Translations under genes and position numbers: made by a program
Notes under the pieces: model-generated
Told to the model about the DNA's origin: nothing
Database searches by the model: none
The model's input: the letters and a program-made list of their open reading frames with translations, nothing else
From: Rubripirellula lacrimiformis
GTDB taxonomy: Bacteria > Planctomycetota > Planctomycetia > Pirellulales > Pirellulaceae
NCBI RefSeq assembly: GCF_007741535.1
Contig: NZ_CP036525.1
Location: 6,820,001-6,884,000 of the forward strand
Reading direction: 5' to 3'
DNA length: 64,000 nt
Part shown: piece after piece, positions 21,301-30,136 of the stretch
Numbering within the stretch: the stretch's first letter is position 1
Layout of the letters: each line of letters begins with the position of its first letter

Positions 21301-24160
21301 GCGTGTAATCGAACTGGCGGATCAGGAAATCATCCGGATTGTCGGTGGCCGCTTCGTAGCTGAAGAACGAATTTCGCGGCACGCCGGCGGTCAGGTCCAT
21401 CGTTTCCATGATCAGCACACCGCTGGTCGGACTCTGCCCAGGCACGCTGACTCGCCAAAACCCATCGGATTCACGCGTGACGCTGAAATCGCCAAACGAT
21501 TGCCGCATCGGGTTGGGCACAGCGCTGTTGCCGTTGACCACGCCACCGATCAAGCCCTGCGAACTGCGTGGGACGTACAACAGGTTAAAATTGCTGGCCT
21601 GGGCACCGTCCACCGCCTGGGCATTGTCTCGGTCCTGCACCAACCACCGGTTCCCACCGACGGGCAAAGCACGCGCGTAGTTGTCGCTGTTGCCCGCATC
21701 GATGGCGAACAGGAACCCTTCATTGAGTGAATCGGTGACCCCGGCCACTTCGACTTCGTAATAGCCACCGCTGCCGGTCACGGTCAGTCCCGAACCACCG
21801 GTGATGGCGGTGCCATCGGTACCGCTAAACGATCCGCCAATCCAACCAGCTTCGTAGGGGAAGTACGCCGCGCTGAAATCGGTCGCACGTTCCCCGTCAT
21901 TTTCCGGGCCCGCGTCGGTCGTGATCGAAGCGTTGCCGCTGAAATTGGTGTACTTCACCAACCCAAAGTTCTTCGCGTCCGCATCCAATGGTGAATTGTC
22001 CATCGTGGTCCCCAGCACGACCCCTTGGCTATTGCGAAGCCGAGTCAAGTTCGCCGACACGTTGTCGTTGCTGGGGTCATCGTCACCATCCAGATAGACG
22101 ACGGTGTCACCATGGTTTGTCTGAGCTGGCGAAACCGTCATCGCGCCGGTGAAAACGGTCCGCTGTGGCACGCCGGGCATCCCCGGTTGGTCCGGGATGA
22201 AGGTTTCGGCGAAGTTGCTGGACTTGTCGATCGTGTTGCGGTTGTACAACACGTTCATCGCGGAAACGTTCGGTTGTTCGCTGCCGGTGACATCGTTGTT
22301 CAGCACGCTCAGGACGGTGCTGTCGGACACAAAGAATTCGTCGTTGACCGCTTGCAAGCCAAGCACCGAAAGCTCTAGCGAAACCGTTGCGACACCGCCA
22401 AAGTTATCCGTTGCGACGATCGTTACGATCGTGTTCCCCGTCGCATCGACAACGGGCGTCAATGAAACCTGCCCACCGGTGACACTAGCGGTGGCAACGC
22501 CGGGATCCGAAAACTGAACGGTAAAGGTCAACGAATCGGTTGCATCCACATCATCAAAGAATGGCGACGCATCGATCACGGCGGCGGCATCGTTTCGCCC
22601 CAACACGATGTCGGCAGGTTGCGAAACAACCGTCGGATCATCGTTCACCCCCTGACGGACGATTGTCGCCGTTGCGGTGTACGAAACGAAAGCTTCGTCG
22701 ACCATCTCCTGCACTTCGTACACAAACGTGTCGGTCGACGTTTCGCCTTCGCCAAGTTCTAGGATCGAACGACCGGTGTCGTAGTGGACCGTTCCGTCCG
22801 CGTTCAGACTGATCGCAACGCCCAAGGCCGATACGTTGTCACCTAAGTTGCCGACCGAGCTGCCCATCGAACTGATGGCAAGCGAACTGGATGCGGCCAA
22901 TGCATTGTCGGCAAACGGAACAAAGAAGAACGTAAAGTCTTCGCTGGCCAAGTCTTCCTGGCCGTTGTAATCGAATTGGCGAATCAAGATCGCTTGCGGA
23001 TCGGCGGGATCCACGTCGTAGCTGAAGTAGGTGTTTCGAGGGATACCGTGCGAAGTGTCCGCGGTTTCCATCATCAGCATGCCGGACGTGATGTCTTGTC
23101 CGGGAACCGTCAACTTCCACATCCCTTCGGATTGCCGTTGGATGTTGAAATCACCGAACGATTGCAGCATCGGATTGGCAACCGTTGCGGAACCCTTGAC
23201 GGTTCCGCCAATCAATCCCTGTGCCGACCGTGGCACGTACAGCACGTTGAATCGCTGAACGCTGGTTTGTGTGTCGGTCTGATCCAGACCGTTGGAATTA
23301 TCGCGATGGACGATCGACCATTGATTCCCGCCGATGGGAACCGCACGCGTGTAGTTATCCGAGTTGTCGCCACCGATCGCGAACAGGAATCCTTCGCGAT
23401 ACGAATCCGTCACGCCATCGACGGTGACCACATACTGCCCAGGACTTCCGGTCGCAACGATGCCGGTGTCGCCACTGAGTTGCAAAGCGATATCGCCGGT
23501 GGCAAGGGCAGGATCGCCATTGAAGGTGGCTCCCCGCCAACCGTTTGCGTAAGGAAAGTACGCGGCGCTAAAGTCGGCGTTCTGCTCGCCACCGTTCTCT
23601 GGACCGGCGTTGGTTGCCATCCATCCGTCGCCAGCGGTGTTCGATGCGTACTGGATCACCGCGCCGTTGGATCCCGATGCATCTAGCGGTGTGTTCTCGC
23701 GAAGCGTTCCGAGCACGATGCCCGACGAACGATTCAAACGCGTCAGGGTGCCGTCCACCGCATCGTTGGACGGGTCGGCATCGGTGTCAAGGTAGAAATC
23801 GATGTCGCCACGGTTATTCTGAGTTGGCAACAGAGTCAACGCACCTGGGAACAGCGATCGCTGCGGTGTGCCTGGCGACGCAGGATCGTCGGCGATGGCG
23901 TTGCCGGCAAAGGCACCGTCAACTTCGGAGTAAATGACTTCTTGGTTGAAGCCCGAAACGCTTTGCACTTCTTCGCCGGTGCTGTCGTTGGTCAGCACGT
24001 TCAACGATGCGTCCGATGCCAACGTGAAAAAGTCGTTGGCGATATCGAACGCCATCAACTGACGCGTCTCGAGCGTTTCGAAGCGAGGGGTGGACCGCTT
24101 GCGTGGCGAGAGTTTAGGAGAACGTTGGCTGGTAGCTCGATTGCGTTTGCGACGCCGCAT
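18398..24160 (-). CDS. Giant modular surface protein with three homologous ~450-residue modules and a C-terminal EF-hand/dockerin-like region
   Basis: A 1,920-residue exported protein. A very basic N-terminus leads into RFETLETRQLMAFD, the N-terminal signature widespread in planctomycete surface proteins (LEPR-XLL type). Three related modules follow, roughly residues 39-505, 603-1060 and 1160-1600. Each carries recognisable blocks: EGFLFAI/DGMLFAM-G-NSDNY, a VPIGGNQW-like block and YVPRSAQGLIGG. They are separated by cadherin-like/VCBS-type repeats (SPFFDDVDATDSLTFTV; SSFFSDVDNGDLLTYSV) and followed by another cadherin-like domain (FEAQPSYLVRVIST). The C-terminus has two calcium-loop repeats, GDANGDGIVEFTDLDEHF and DGNGDGIIEFVDLDSYF, spaced like a dockerin or EF-hand pair. 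Probable role: adhesion or matrix scaffold. The modules match no family I know. Confidence 0.8.
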   Translation of the reverse strand: MRRRKRNRATSQRSPKLSPRKRSTPRFETLETRQLMAFDIANDFFTLASDASLNVLTNDSTGEEVQSVSGFNQEVIYSEVDGAFAGNAIADDPASPGTPQRSLFPGALTLLPTQNNRGDIDFYLDTDADPSNDAVDGTLTRLNRSSGIVLGTLRENTPLDASGSNGAVIQYASNTAGDGWMATNAGPENGGEQNADFSAAYFPYANGWRGATFNGDPALATGDIALQLSGDTGIVATGSPGQYVVTVDGVTDSYREGFLFAIGGDNSDNYTRAVPIGGNQWSIVHRDNSNGLDQTDTQTSVQRFNVLYVPRSAQGLIGGTVKGSATVANPMLQSFGDFNIQRQSEGMWKLTVPGQDITSGMLMMETADTSHGIPRNTYFSYDVDPADPQAILIRQFDYNGQEDLASEDFTFFFVPFADNALAASSSLAISSMGSSVGNLGDNVSALGVAISLNADGTVHYDTGRSILELGEGETSTDTFVYEVQEMVDEAFVSYTATATIVRQGVNDDPTVVSQPADIVLGRNDAAAVIDASPFFDDVDATDSLTFTVQFSDPGVATASVTGGQVSLTPVVDATGNTIVTIVATDNFGGVATVSLELSVLGLQAVNDEFFVSDSTVLSVLNNDVTGSEQPNVSAMNVLYNRNTIDKSSNFAETFIPDQPGMPGVPQRTVFTGAMTVSPAQTNHGDTVVYLDGDDDPSNDNVSANLTRLRNSQGVVLGTTMDNSPLDADAKNFGLVKYTNFSGNASITTDAGPENDGERATDFSAAYFPYEAGWIGGSFSGTDGTAITGGSGLTVTGSGGYYEVEVAGVTDSLNEGFLFAIDAGNSDNYARALPVGGNRWLVQDRDNAQAVDGAQASNFNLLYVPRSSQGLIGGVVNGNSAVPNPMRQSFGDFSVTRESDGFWRVSVPGQSPTSGVLIMETMDLTAGVPRNSFFSYEAATDNPDDFLIRQFDYTRSPNTGNPQNGDFVFFFIPFENQIQSGTEVTVGSVGSSEANLGDNLSVGGVSLSVNADGTINYDAAGSIRALSEGQTFVDTFVYQAQYLGESVTATATVNHVGANDAPELISPIAELQFAEDTSAAIDLSSFFSDVDNGDLLTYSVVFSQDDVATASVDGSVVTFAGQPDRFGFVRATVTATDLLGSTVSTDLPILITATSDSPIALTETTPVLKGQVTAIDVLANDSHPDAGRFQATAANIGADSASTEDATSGWVVEQTAAGDNAFTLHSPQNTGDLAVGVGGVPVNRYDGVLLGTIRNDSDPFGSVDTYQGGWFAGQDSIYTFATEMGVGGNGERNAPLAAAMMPFAENWIGGHVLADGTLSVGNGVNQSNISKVPGYAGLWIVSIPGVTNSETDGMLFAMGGANDDNLVTALPLGGDQWLVRQVDNDSAADGLEDDPFSFVYVPKNSPALIGGRWNATYYPQEGEEEGADSRPAGLDADLISGAVTGIVGPDYGSVLLDIAGATPADGALIAIATGSQSVLLPSGETQQIPVRNAAFVSDNGDGRFRVDTRSSGDFGSIESSFDFMFIPFSNPLQTELSSKADFTITQVDGSSALGAALSIDVDGTVLYDPTSAGGSIAALAAGQSVLDTFSYTITDTDGRTSTVTSSVEVFGSNVPTEVTLSANEVVENTDTSAADLLVGQLDTVAAVPGGEFTITLDPAATETDNDRFVIVGNELFIAQGTTIDFEAQPSYLVRVISTGGDGESVSQDLTINVIDVDDPSVAPQVASVTINEGVPNAASRSQLTSVTVQFDSLVDHAELATAFAITNIDTGEVVDALIVAAVDSATQTTVTLTFGTDGLSVANRVGVGALGNSLVDGNYQLDVTASKIIAVDGGAALSADYRFGGHVAADEDNDDFFRLYGDANGDGIVEFTDLDEHFAPSFFSDVASAAFDPGLDGNGDGIIEFVDLDSYFAPNFFKGRG

Positions 24161-24491
24161 GTTTTAAGACCCGTATGAATGTTCAAATCGTGATGTCGGT
24201 GTTTGCGAAACAGGGAACGGATTGACAAAATCCCCCGCCAAGCAACCGGTAAACCTGGAACGTTGGCGAGGAGTCTAGTAGTGAAATGGACCCTCGCAAC
24301 CGACTTCATCGCCTATTCACACAATCACAAAATGGCTTCACGAACGATTCGCACAATGCACTTAACTCGTTGAATACCAGGGGGATCCGGGCCCCTGACA
24401 CAGCGGTCGTTTGGACGTTGGCAAACACCATTTGGCGATGGCGCGCCGGCGCCGAGAAAGAGAAGAACCCAACGATCAGCTGAGACGCGCC
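24161..24491. other. Upstream region of the giant surface protein
   Basis: A 331-bp spacer between the giant protein start and the repeat array. It should contain the leftward promoter of that gene. Nothing else recognisable; short open frames lack coding character. Confidence 0.5.
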
Positions 24492-25112
24492 GTAGCGAAT
24501 GTCGCCAAGACCTTCGGCCATGGGGAACCACCAAATGTCTTGACGACATTCGTCGCGGGATGCGGGGCCGAAACTCTTGGCGAGTTGCGTTACGGGGATG
24601 CAGCGCCGAAACTCTTGGCGAGTTGCGTTACGGGGATGCAGCGCCGAAACTCTTGACGAGTTCCGCTACCGAGATGCAGTAGCGAATGTCGCCAAGACCT
24701 TCGGCCATGGGGAACCACCAAATGTCTTGACAACATTCGTCGCGGGATGCGGGGCCGAAACTCTTGGCGAGTTGCGCTACGGGGATGCAGCGCCGAAACT
24801 CTTGGCGAGTTGCGCTACCGAGATGCAGTAGCGAATGTCGCCAAGACTTTCGGCCATGGGGAACCACCAAATGTCTTGACGACATTCGTTGCGGGATGCA
24901 GCGCCGAAACTCTTGGCGAGTTGCGCTACCGAGATGCAGCGTCGAAACTCTTGGCGAGTTGCGCTACGGGGATGCAGCGAATGTCGCCAAGACCTTCGGC
25001 CATGGGGAACCACCAAATGTCTTGACGACATTCGTTGCGGGATGCGGGGCCGAAACTCTTGACGAGTTCCGCTACGGGGATGCAGCGCCGAAACTCTTGG
25101 CGAGTTGCGTGG
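24492..25112. repeat. Complex tandem repeat array (GCGAATGTCGCCAAGA / CCGAAACTCTTGGCGAGTT family)
   Basis: Four higher-order copies begin near 24492, 24679, 24828 and 24977. Each starts with GCGAATGTCGCCAAGACC and contains a CCATGGGGAACCACCAAATG block, then GACGACATTCG. One to three copies of a ~35-bp unit GCCGAAACTCTTGGCGAGTT plus GCGCTACGGGGATGCA follow. The opening GTCGCCAAGACCTTCGGC is an imperfect inverted copy of the CCGAAACTCTTGGCGA element, so the units can form hairpins. A related single copy is at 53341-53396. Open frames through the array are repeat translations. Confidence 0.9.
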
Positions 25113-25153
25113 CGGGGCGTTTTGTGGACGCGTCTGTTTGGTTGGCTGGCTTG

Positions 25154-25957
25154 TTATTCGAACAGCGATTGCAACGTTTCTTGAAATGGCGTGCCGGCGT
25201 TTCCCCAACCCTCCACACCTTCGTCGCTGGCGGTGCCGCCTAAATGGATCCCGATCACTTCGCCCGCGTCGGTCACCAGGGGTGCCCCTTCGGTCGCACG
25301 CAGCGAAAGATCATCGACGGCAAACCGATAGACCAGCTTGCCATCCTGATCATGGCTGATCACACGTGCCTCGTGGCATTTCTGACTCGGAGACGCGCCG
25401 CCGTAGACCGCTGTGACCATCCAAATCCGTTGGTCCTTGGGCAGCACACTGGAACCCTCGGGCAAATCGGCCAGTTTCAATGCCTTGGGCCCTAGGCGGC
25501 TGCCCTGATGAAACGCGATCAGGTCCTGATCGATCCAACGCTGGGCCTCACTTTCATCGGCGATCTCGAACGCCGATGCAATGTGATAGATACCATCGGT
25601 CGACCCGAATGCATCGGTCAGCGCCACCCGCTCGATCACGTCCCGCCACTGCGTCGGATGAATGTCTGTCTCCAGCCCGGTCGCAGGCCCAAACAGGTGC
25701 AAGGCCGTCACGATGATCGGTTCGTTGGAACCCTGCACATCGACCGCAAAGGCGCTGCCGACGACCTGGCTTTTCGAAGCCGATCCGACGGTCGTGTTGA
25801 ATGACGGACGCCAAACAAATCGCTCGGGAATTTCCGGAGCCCCCTCGGGACGCGGTGGACCAAGCGGCCGGTTCGCAGCAGGCGGTGGGCCCTGGATGTC
25901 GCATCCCAGTGTGACCATGACCAGGCTGATGCAGAAAAGATGACAGATGCGTTGCAT
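25154..25957 (-). CDS. Lipoprotein with trypsin-like fold, catalytic serine replaced
   Basis: A 267-residue exported protein. The N-terminal hydrophobic stretch ends VTLGC, so Cys19 is a probable lipidation site (the lipobox is imperfect). Residues ~60-250 read as a chymotrypsin/trypsin-like domain: VVGSAFAV, the histidine motif TALHLF (His87), DQDLIAF (Asp145) and the C-terminal strand GEVIGIHLGG. The nucleophile segment, normally GxSGGP, reads ATEGAPLV, with Glu223 where Ser is expected. It is therefore probably a non-proteolytic homologue, or a binding or sensor protein. It lies 70 bp downstream of a DUF1559 gene on the same strand and is likely the last gene of that group. Confidence 0.6.
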   Translation of the reverse strand: MQRICHLFCISLVMVTLGCDIQGPPPAANRPLGPPRPEGAPEIPERFVWRPSFNTTVGSASKSQVVGSAFAVDVQGSNEPIIVTALHLFGPATGLETDIHPTQWRDVIERVALTDAFGSTDGIYHIASAFEIADESEAQRWIDQDLIAFHQGSRLGPKALKLADLPEGSSVLPKDQRIWMVTAVYGGASPSQKCHEARVISHDQDGKLVYRFAVDDLSLRATEGAPLVTDAGEVIGIHLGGTASDEGVEGWGNAGTPFQETLQSLFE

Positions 25958-26026
25958 AGTTTTGACCGAAGATGATCGGCTTGTGTTGGTTGGTTGATTT
26001 GGAATCGGTCGAACCCGACCGCAGCC

Positions 26027-27106
26027 CTAAAGAGCTTCGCCGCTGATCACTTGGCCGTCATCAATGACGCACAGATTCTTCCAAAGCGCCGCGTCGACTT
26101 GAAAGTTGAAGAATCGGACGCTGCCGTCGCAGAAACCCACATTCAGCCCACCGGTATGTGGACCGCCAAAGTATCGGTTCCAGTTGGTTCGGTTGCTGGA
26201 CGGATCGGGCGCGTAGGTGTTGAAATCAGACTTGGGTGGGAAGTGCCAACGCACCACACAGGGATCCCAACCGGGATTGTTCCAACGTTCGTTGTCGCCA
26301 CCATCACGACCATGTTGGCTTAGGTTCAATGCCTTTTCGGCGAACAGGATGGAATGCGTTGTGCCATCTTCGATATCGCTGTAGCGGCGGGCATCACCTT
26401 CGCCAGGCCAGACGATCGCTCCCTTGCTTTGATACACCAGACTGCAATTGGATCGCGATCGCGTTCCCTGCGCCGGTGCGCCCAGGGGAGCATCCGGGAT
26501 GAAGTCGACTTCGGTATCGGGTCGTCCGTGAAAGAAGCCTGCACAACCGGCGTAGTCCGTTCGGCCAAACTTCCCGCTGCCATAGCCGGTGGGGCTGCGG
26601 CGAGTCGGGCAATAGAAACCGACGACCAACGACTGCGCGACCTCGTCTTCGTTGCTGGCGTTCGTCACCGCGGGCCACGTCGGCGGGCCGTCATGACCAA
26701 GCTCGTAAACATTGCTGCCTTCCATGAAAGGCAAAATCTTGTACTGCGGACTCCAACCGCGGCGAGTTGCCGCCCGACAGCAGGCATCGGCTGGGAAGCC
26801 GGACGTGTTGGGGGTGCCCGAGGTGGTCACCGCTTCCGGGTCACCATCCATCGGTCCTTCGGGCAGCTTCTTGAACGCACTCTCGAAGTTTGCCGCAGCC
26901 AATACCATCTGCCTCAGCTGATTGCTGCACTGCATTCGCCGAGCCGACTCGCGGGCCGCCTGCACAGCGGGCAGTAGCAGCCCCACCAAGACCCCAATGA
27001 TGGCGATCACGACCAACAGTTCCACTAAGGTAAATCCGCTGCCATGATCTTCGCGGCGGCGATTATTGAAAGAACGCGTATCAGTTGGCACGGATCGAAT
27101 CTGCAT
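26027..27106 (-). CDS. DUF1559 domain prepilin-like protein (copy B)
   Basis: A 359-residue member of the large planctomycete DUF1559 family. The N-terminal leader ends HGSG before [22 protein letters not shown], a prepilin-type signal with Glu at +5. It continues with [20 protein letters not shown], the conserved helix, and the family-specific head with SILFAEKAL and the terminal [10 protein letters not shown] motif. Function is unknown; the N-terminus implies prepilin-peptidase processing and assembly into a pseudopilus or surface structure. The ATG at 27106 is taken as the start (an adjacent TTG is possible). It is closely similar to copy A just upstream, so the pair looks like a tandem duplication. 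Confidence 0.9.
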   Translation of the reverse strand: MQIRSVPTDTRSFNNRRREDHGSGFTLVELLVVIAIIGVLVGLLLPAVQAARESARRMQCSNQLRQMVLAAANFESAFKKLPEGPMDGDPEAVTTSGTPNTSGFPADACCRAATRRGWSPQYKILPFMEGSNVYELGHDGPPTWPAVTNASNEDEVAQSLVVGFYCPTRRSPTGYGSGKFGRTDYAGCAGFFHGRPDTEVDFIPDAPLGAPAQGTRSRSNCSLVYQSKGAIVWPGEGDARRYSDIEDGTTHSILFAEKALNLSQHGRDGGDNERWNNPGWDPCVVRWHFPPKSDFNTYAPDPSSNRTNWNRYFGGPHTGGLNVGFCDGSVRFFNFQVDAALWKNLCVIDDGQVISGEAL

Positions 27107-27240
27107 CAAAGGGACGGAACGTTTTTACACGAAGGAAGCGGAGTGGACGGGAAGCCGAATCGGGTCGCGAGGATCCGACCGGCGAATCGCCCCGAATCAG
27201 CCTGTTGGCACGAGGCCAACAAGCCAGGGATTCGAGGAGA

Positions 27241-27420
27241 CTAGAGCGCCGATTCTTCCTGGCTGACCGCCTGGTCTTCGGCTTCGATCTGTTGGCGGAT
27301 ATCAGCGTCCATGGGCGAAGGCGGCGGCGTTTCGCCGCAACCCACCATGGCCGTCACAGTCACCGCAGCGGCAAGCCAAAGGACGCATGCCGTCATCTTC
27401 TTCGATACCATCAAATTCAT
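27241..27420 (-). CDS. Small putative lipoprotein between two DUF1559 genes
   Basis: A 59-codon gene. The protein has a basic start (MNLMVSKK), a hydrophobic segment (ACVLWLAAAVTVTAMV) and GCGE, giving a probable lipidated cysteine near residue 28. A short Pro-rich then acidic tail follows (MDADIRQQIEAEDQAV). Its ATG overlaps the stop codon of the upstream DUF1559 gene (ATGA), a strong sign of translational coupling. Small lipoproteins next to DUF1559 genes appear to recur in planctomycetes. Inference: a partner of the DUF1559 protein, anchored in a membrane. No enzymatic motif. Confidence 0.8.
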   Translation of the reverse strand: MNLMVSKKMTACVLWLAAAVTVTAMVGCGETPPPSPMDADIRQQIEAEDQAVSQEESAL

Positions 27421-28535
27421 AGCGATCCTCCGTCGATAACTTCCATGTCGTCAACCACGCAAAGGTTTTTCCACAGCGTCGCGTCGACACTGAATGCGAA
27501 GAACCGAACGCTGCCGTCACAGAATCCAGCGTTCAAGCCGGCTGCGTGCGAGGCACCGAAATAACGGTTCCAGTTCGTGAAGGCGTCATAGGGCTGCGGT
27601 GCCGCGGGCGCGATCGTTTGATTGTCATGCTTTGGCGGGAAGTGCCAACGCAGGACACATTCGTCCCAACCAGCATTGTTCCAACGTTCGTTGTCGCCAC
27701 CATCACGGCCGTGCTGCGATTGGTGCAACGCCTTCTCGGCGAACAGGATCGAGAACGTGGTTCCGTCACGAATGTCGGCAAAGGTTCGCTTGTCACCTTC
27801 CCCAGGCCAAATGATCGCACCACCGCTCTTGTAGTTCAGACCACCATTGTCGCGAGTCCGTGTGCCCAAGGCCGGCGCACCTAGCGGAGCCTGGGGGATG
27901 AAGTCCACGGTCGAATCGGGACGACCGCTGTAGAAGCCAGCGCAACCGGCGTAGTCCGTTCGACCGAACTTCGAACTGCCATAGCCCTTCGGTGCTCGTC
28001 GGGTGGGGCAATAGAAAGTCGGCACCAGCGATTGGGCAACGACATCTTCGTTGGCATTGTTGGCAACGTTAGGCCAAGTGGGCGGATCATCGGTCGCCAG
28101 ATCGTAAACATTGTTGCCTTCCATGTAAGGCAAAATCTTGTACTGGGCGCTCCAACCATCGCGGTTCGCTGCACGGCAGCAAACATTGTTTTCGGGGTAA
28201 CCCGACGTGTTGGGTGTGCCACCGGAGGTGACGGCTTTTTGGTGTCCGTCGACAGGACCCTCGGGCAACTTTTTCCAACTGCTTTCAAAGTTCGCCGAAG
28301 CCAGACAAATCTGTTTCAGGTTGTTGGAACACTGCATTCGCCGAGCCGATTCGCGAGCCGACTGGACGGCGGGAAGCAACAGTCCAACTAAGACACCGAT
28401 GATCGCGATGACCACCAGCAATTCCACTAGCGTGAACGCCTTGGACGCAGCACGACTTCGCTTGCACAGCGATCCGTCTGCCAGGCCTTCGATCGGGGCG
28501 ATGCTCTGCGGCAGAGACACCTTGCGAATCATCAT
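27417..28535 (-). CDS. DUF1559 domain prepilin-like protein (copy A)
   Basis: A 372-residue DUF1559 protein. The ATG at 28535 (a second ATG follows directly) is chosen because GGAG lies about 8 nt upstream. The leader of ~33 residues ends SKA before [22 protein letters not shown]. The usual [20 protein letters not shown] helix, [26 protein letters not shown] block and terminal [15 protein letters not shown] follow. Its residue before the cleavage site is Ala rather than Gly. It is the first gene of a minus-strand group with the small lipoprotein, DUF1559 copy B and the protease-like lipoprotein. Confidence 0.9.
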   Translation of the reverse strand: MMIRKVSLPQSIAPIEGLADGSLCKRSRAASKAFTLVELLVVIAIIGVLVGLLLPAVQSARESARRMQCSNNLKQICLASANFESSWKKLPEGPVDGHQKAVTSGGTPNTSGYPENNVCCRAANRDGWSAQYKILPYMEGNNVYDLATDDPPTWPNVANNANEDVVAQSLVPTFYCPTRRAPKGYGSSKFGRTDYAGCAGFYSGRPDSTVDFIPQAPLGAPALGTRTRDNGGLNYKSGGAIIWPGEGDKRTFADIRDGTTFSILFAEKALHQSQHGRDGGDNERWNNAGWDECVLRWHFPPKHDNQTIAPAAPQPYDAFTNWNRYFGASHAAGLNAGFCDGSVRFFAFSVDATLWKNLCVVDDMEVIDGGSL

Positions 28536-29107
28536 CAGAATTTCTCCATGCACAACGTTTAGATTGGGATGCTCCGGATGACTTATTTCATCGCTGGAAG
28601 CATGGACCAGAGACCGACAATCGTCTCTGGCTCGTTGGCACGAAGTTGATCGAACAACCCTGTTTTGAAAAAGTGCAACGCGACCTGTTCGGGGCAAACT
28701 TCTTCATTCATTAACACACCGATCGCATGCACTTCGCAGTGTTAGGATTGCGTGAACCGCAGCCACCCCACTGGGGTGCCACGGAATCCCTGATGATCCG
28801 AGATAGGGTTAACGAACGTCTACGCCCGAGTGGGGGAAGCCCGCCACCACAGACGCGAACAGCCATCTGCACCGGAGCCCATGGGGTGGCCCCGACAGAG
28901 GCAATCGCCTTCGTAATCCGCTGGCCGTAAGGGCATGGGGAACAAAGGAATCCCGGCCGCGCACGCGTCGCGGCTCACAGAGATCGACAAACCGCTGGCA
29001 AGTTCCGCATGCGAAGAACGCCAGCGACGCGCAGCGGCGTCAGCAGCGATGGCTTGGTGCCGCGGGCCGCTGGATCAGGCTGACGGCGGACAAAGCACCC
29101 CCGCGGT
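28536..29107. other. Non-coding spacer upstream of the DUF1559 group
   Basis: 572 bp with no convincing gene. It should hold the promoter of the leftward DUF1559 group. The right part (28740-29100) is GC-rich with a small palindrome (CACCCCACTGGGGTG near 28763); open frames there have no codon structure like neighbouring genes. It may be decayed sequence. Confidence 0.5.
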
Positions 29108-30136
29108 TCAGCAGAGGTCGATGCGGCGGCCTTCGGCTTCGCTTTGTTTGGCGGCTTCGAAGATTGCAACAGCCTGGTAGGCATCGTTCAGGTCGCCCAT
29201 GTTCCGCAGCAGACTGGTGACGCTGCGGTGAAACTGAGCCAACAGTTTCTCGCCCACCGGCGACTCGGTATCCAACGTTTCCATGTTGCGGCCGGCATCA
29301 TCGAACCAAACCAGAGTGCTGGGAAGATCCAGGAAGGCGACGCCCCGCTGGCAAGAGATCTGCATCGCTGATGGTGGCCGAAATCCGGCGGCTTCGTGCC
29401 ATGTCGAATGGATGTAACTTCCGCAACTGACCTGGGCGGTGACCGCGGGCGCATCGCCATGAGCGGGAAACGCCAAACTCATGCAGCGATAGTCCGTTTG
29501 CCCACCGCTTTGGTGAGCCACCGAAGACACGGTCGTCGGTTCACACCCGACGACATAGCGGCACCAATCGATCAATTCGACCAGTTCGCGGCGGGATGGA
29601 TCCACGTTCGAATCGGGCTTCCCTGCAACGCCGTTGCCGACACCGTTCGTCATGGCGTTCGCAGGCGTGGCCTGCAACCGACGATGACAGAACATCAATT
29701 TGGGGGCGCCCAACCGGGTGGCGATCAGTTCTTTGAGCCGCAGCGTGGCCGGAGCAAATCGCCGCGGGAACTCGACCATGAAGGCCACTCCCGATTCATC
29801 GACCGCCGAGCGAACCTCGGCGTCTCGCAGTGGGTCAAAATCCAGATCGCCCGCCCAATAGACCGCTTTGCCGGCCTCGCAGGCGGCCAACACTGGCAAC
29901 CATCCCAGCCAATTCTTCTGCAACACGATGACCGCATCGATGTCGCAGCGGTTCACCAGGGCGCGATAACCATCGACGACGTCCGCCTGGAATTCGGCCG
30001 CCGTATTTTCAGCCAACTTGGCGACGGTGCTGAACACAGCCCGAACGTCAAATCGGTCGTGCAGCACGCGAAGGGCAGGCCGATGTCGGGTTTGCCAGGC
30101 ATCGCCTTGGCCGATCAATCCAATCCGCAATTTCAT
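29108..30136 (-). CDS. Gfo/Idh/MocA-family oxidoreductase, atypical
   Basis: A 342-residue protein. The N-terminal Rossmann fold begins MKLRIGLIGQGDAWQTRHRPAL, followed by FDVRAVFSTVAKLAENTAAEF and IDAVIVLQKNWLGWLPVLAACEAGKAVY, the order typical of this NAD(P)-dependent sugar/polyol dehydrogenase family. The EKP motif that supplies the catalytic lysine is absent: residues 94-97 read WAGD. The C-terminal alpha/beta domain is present. The substrate is unknown, and loss of EKP suggests altered or no dehydrogenase activity. The ATG at 30136 is chosen because it starts exactly at the Rossmann strand. Monocistronic. Confidence 0.7.
   Translation of the reverse strand: MKLRIGLIGQGDAWQTRHRPALRVLHDRFDVRAVFSTVAKLAENTAAEFQADVVDGYRALVNRCDIDAVIVLQKNWLGWLPVLAACEAGKAVYWAGDLDFDPLRDAEVRSAVDESGVAFMVEFPRRFAPATLRLKELIATRLGAPKLMFCHRRLQATPANAMTNGVGNGVAGKPDSNVDPSRRELVELIDWCRYVVGCEPTTVSSVAHQSGGQTDYRCMSLAFPAHGDAPAVTAQVSCGSYIHSTWHEAAGFRPPSAMQISCQRGVAFLDLPSTLVWFDDAGRNMETLDTESPVGEKLLAQFHRSVTSLLRNMGDLNDAYQAVAIFEAAKQSEAEGRRIDLC

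Noticed and set aside
28727-28930. 67-codon open frame between the DUF1559 group and the oxidoreductase
   Set aside because: No ribosome-binding site, no codon bias like neighbours, no motif.
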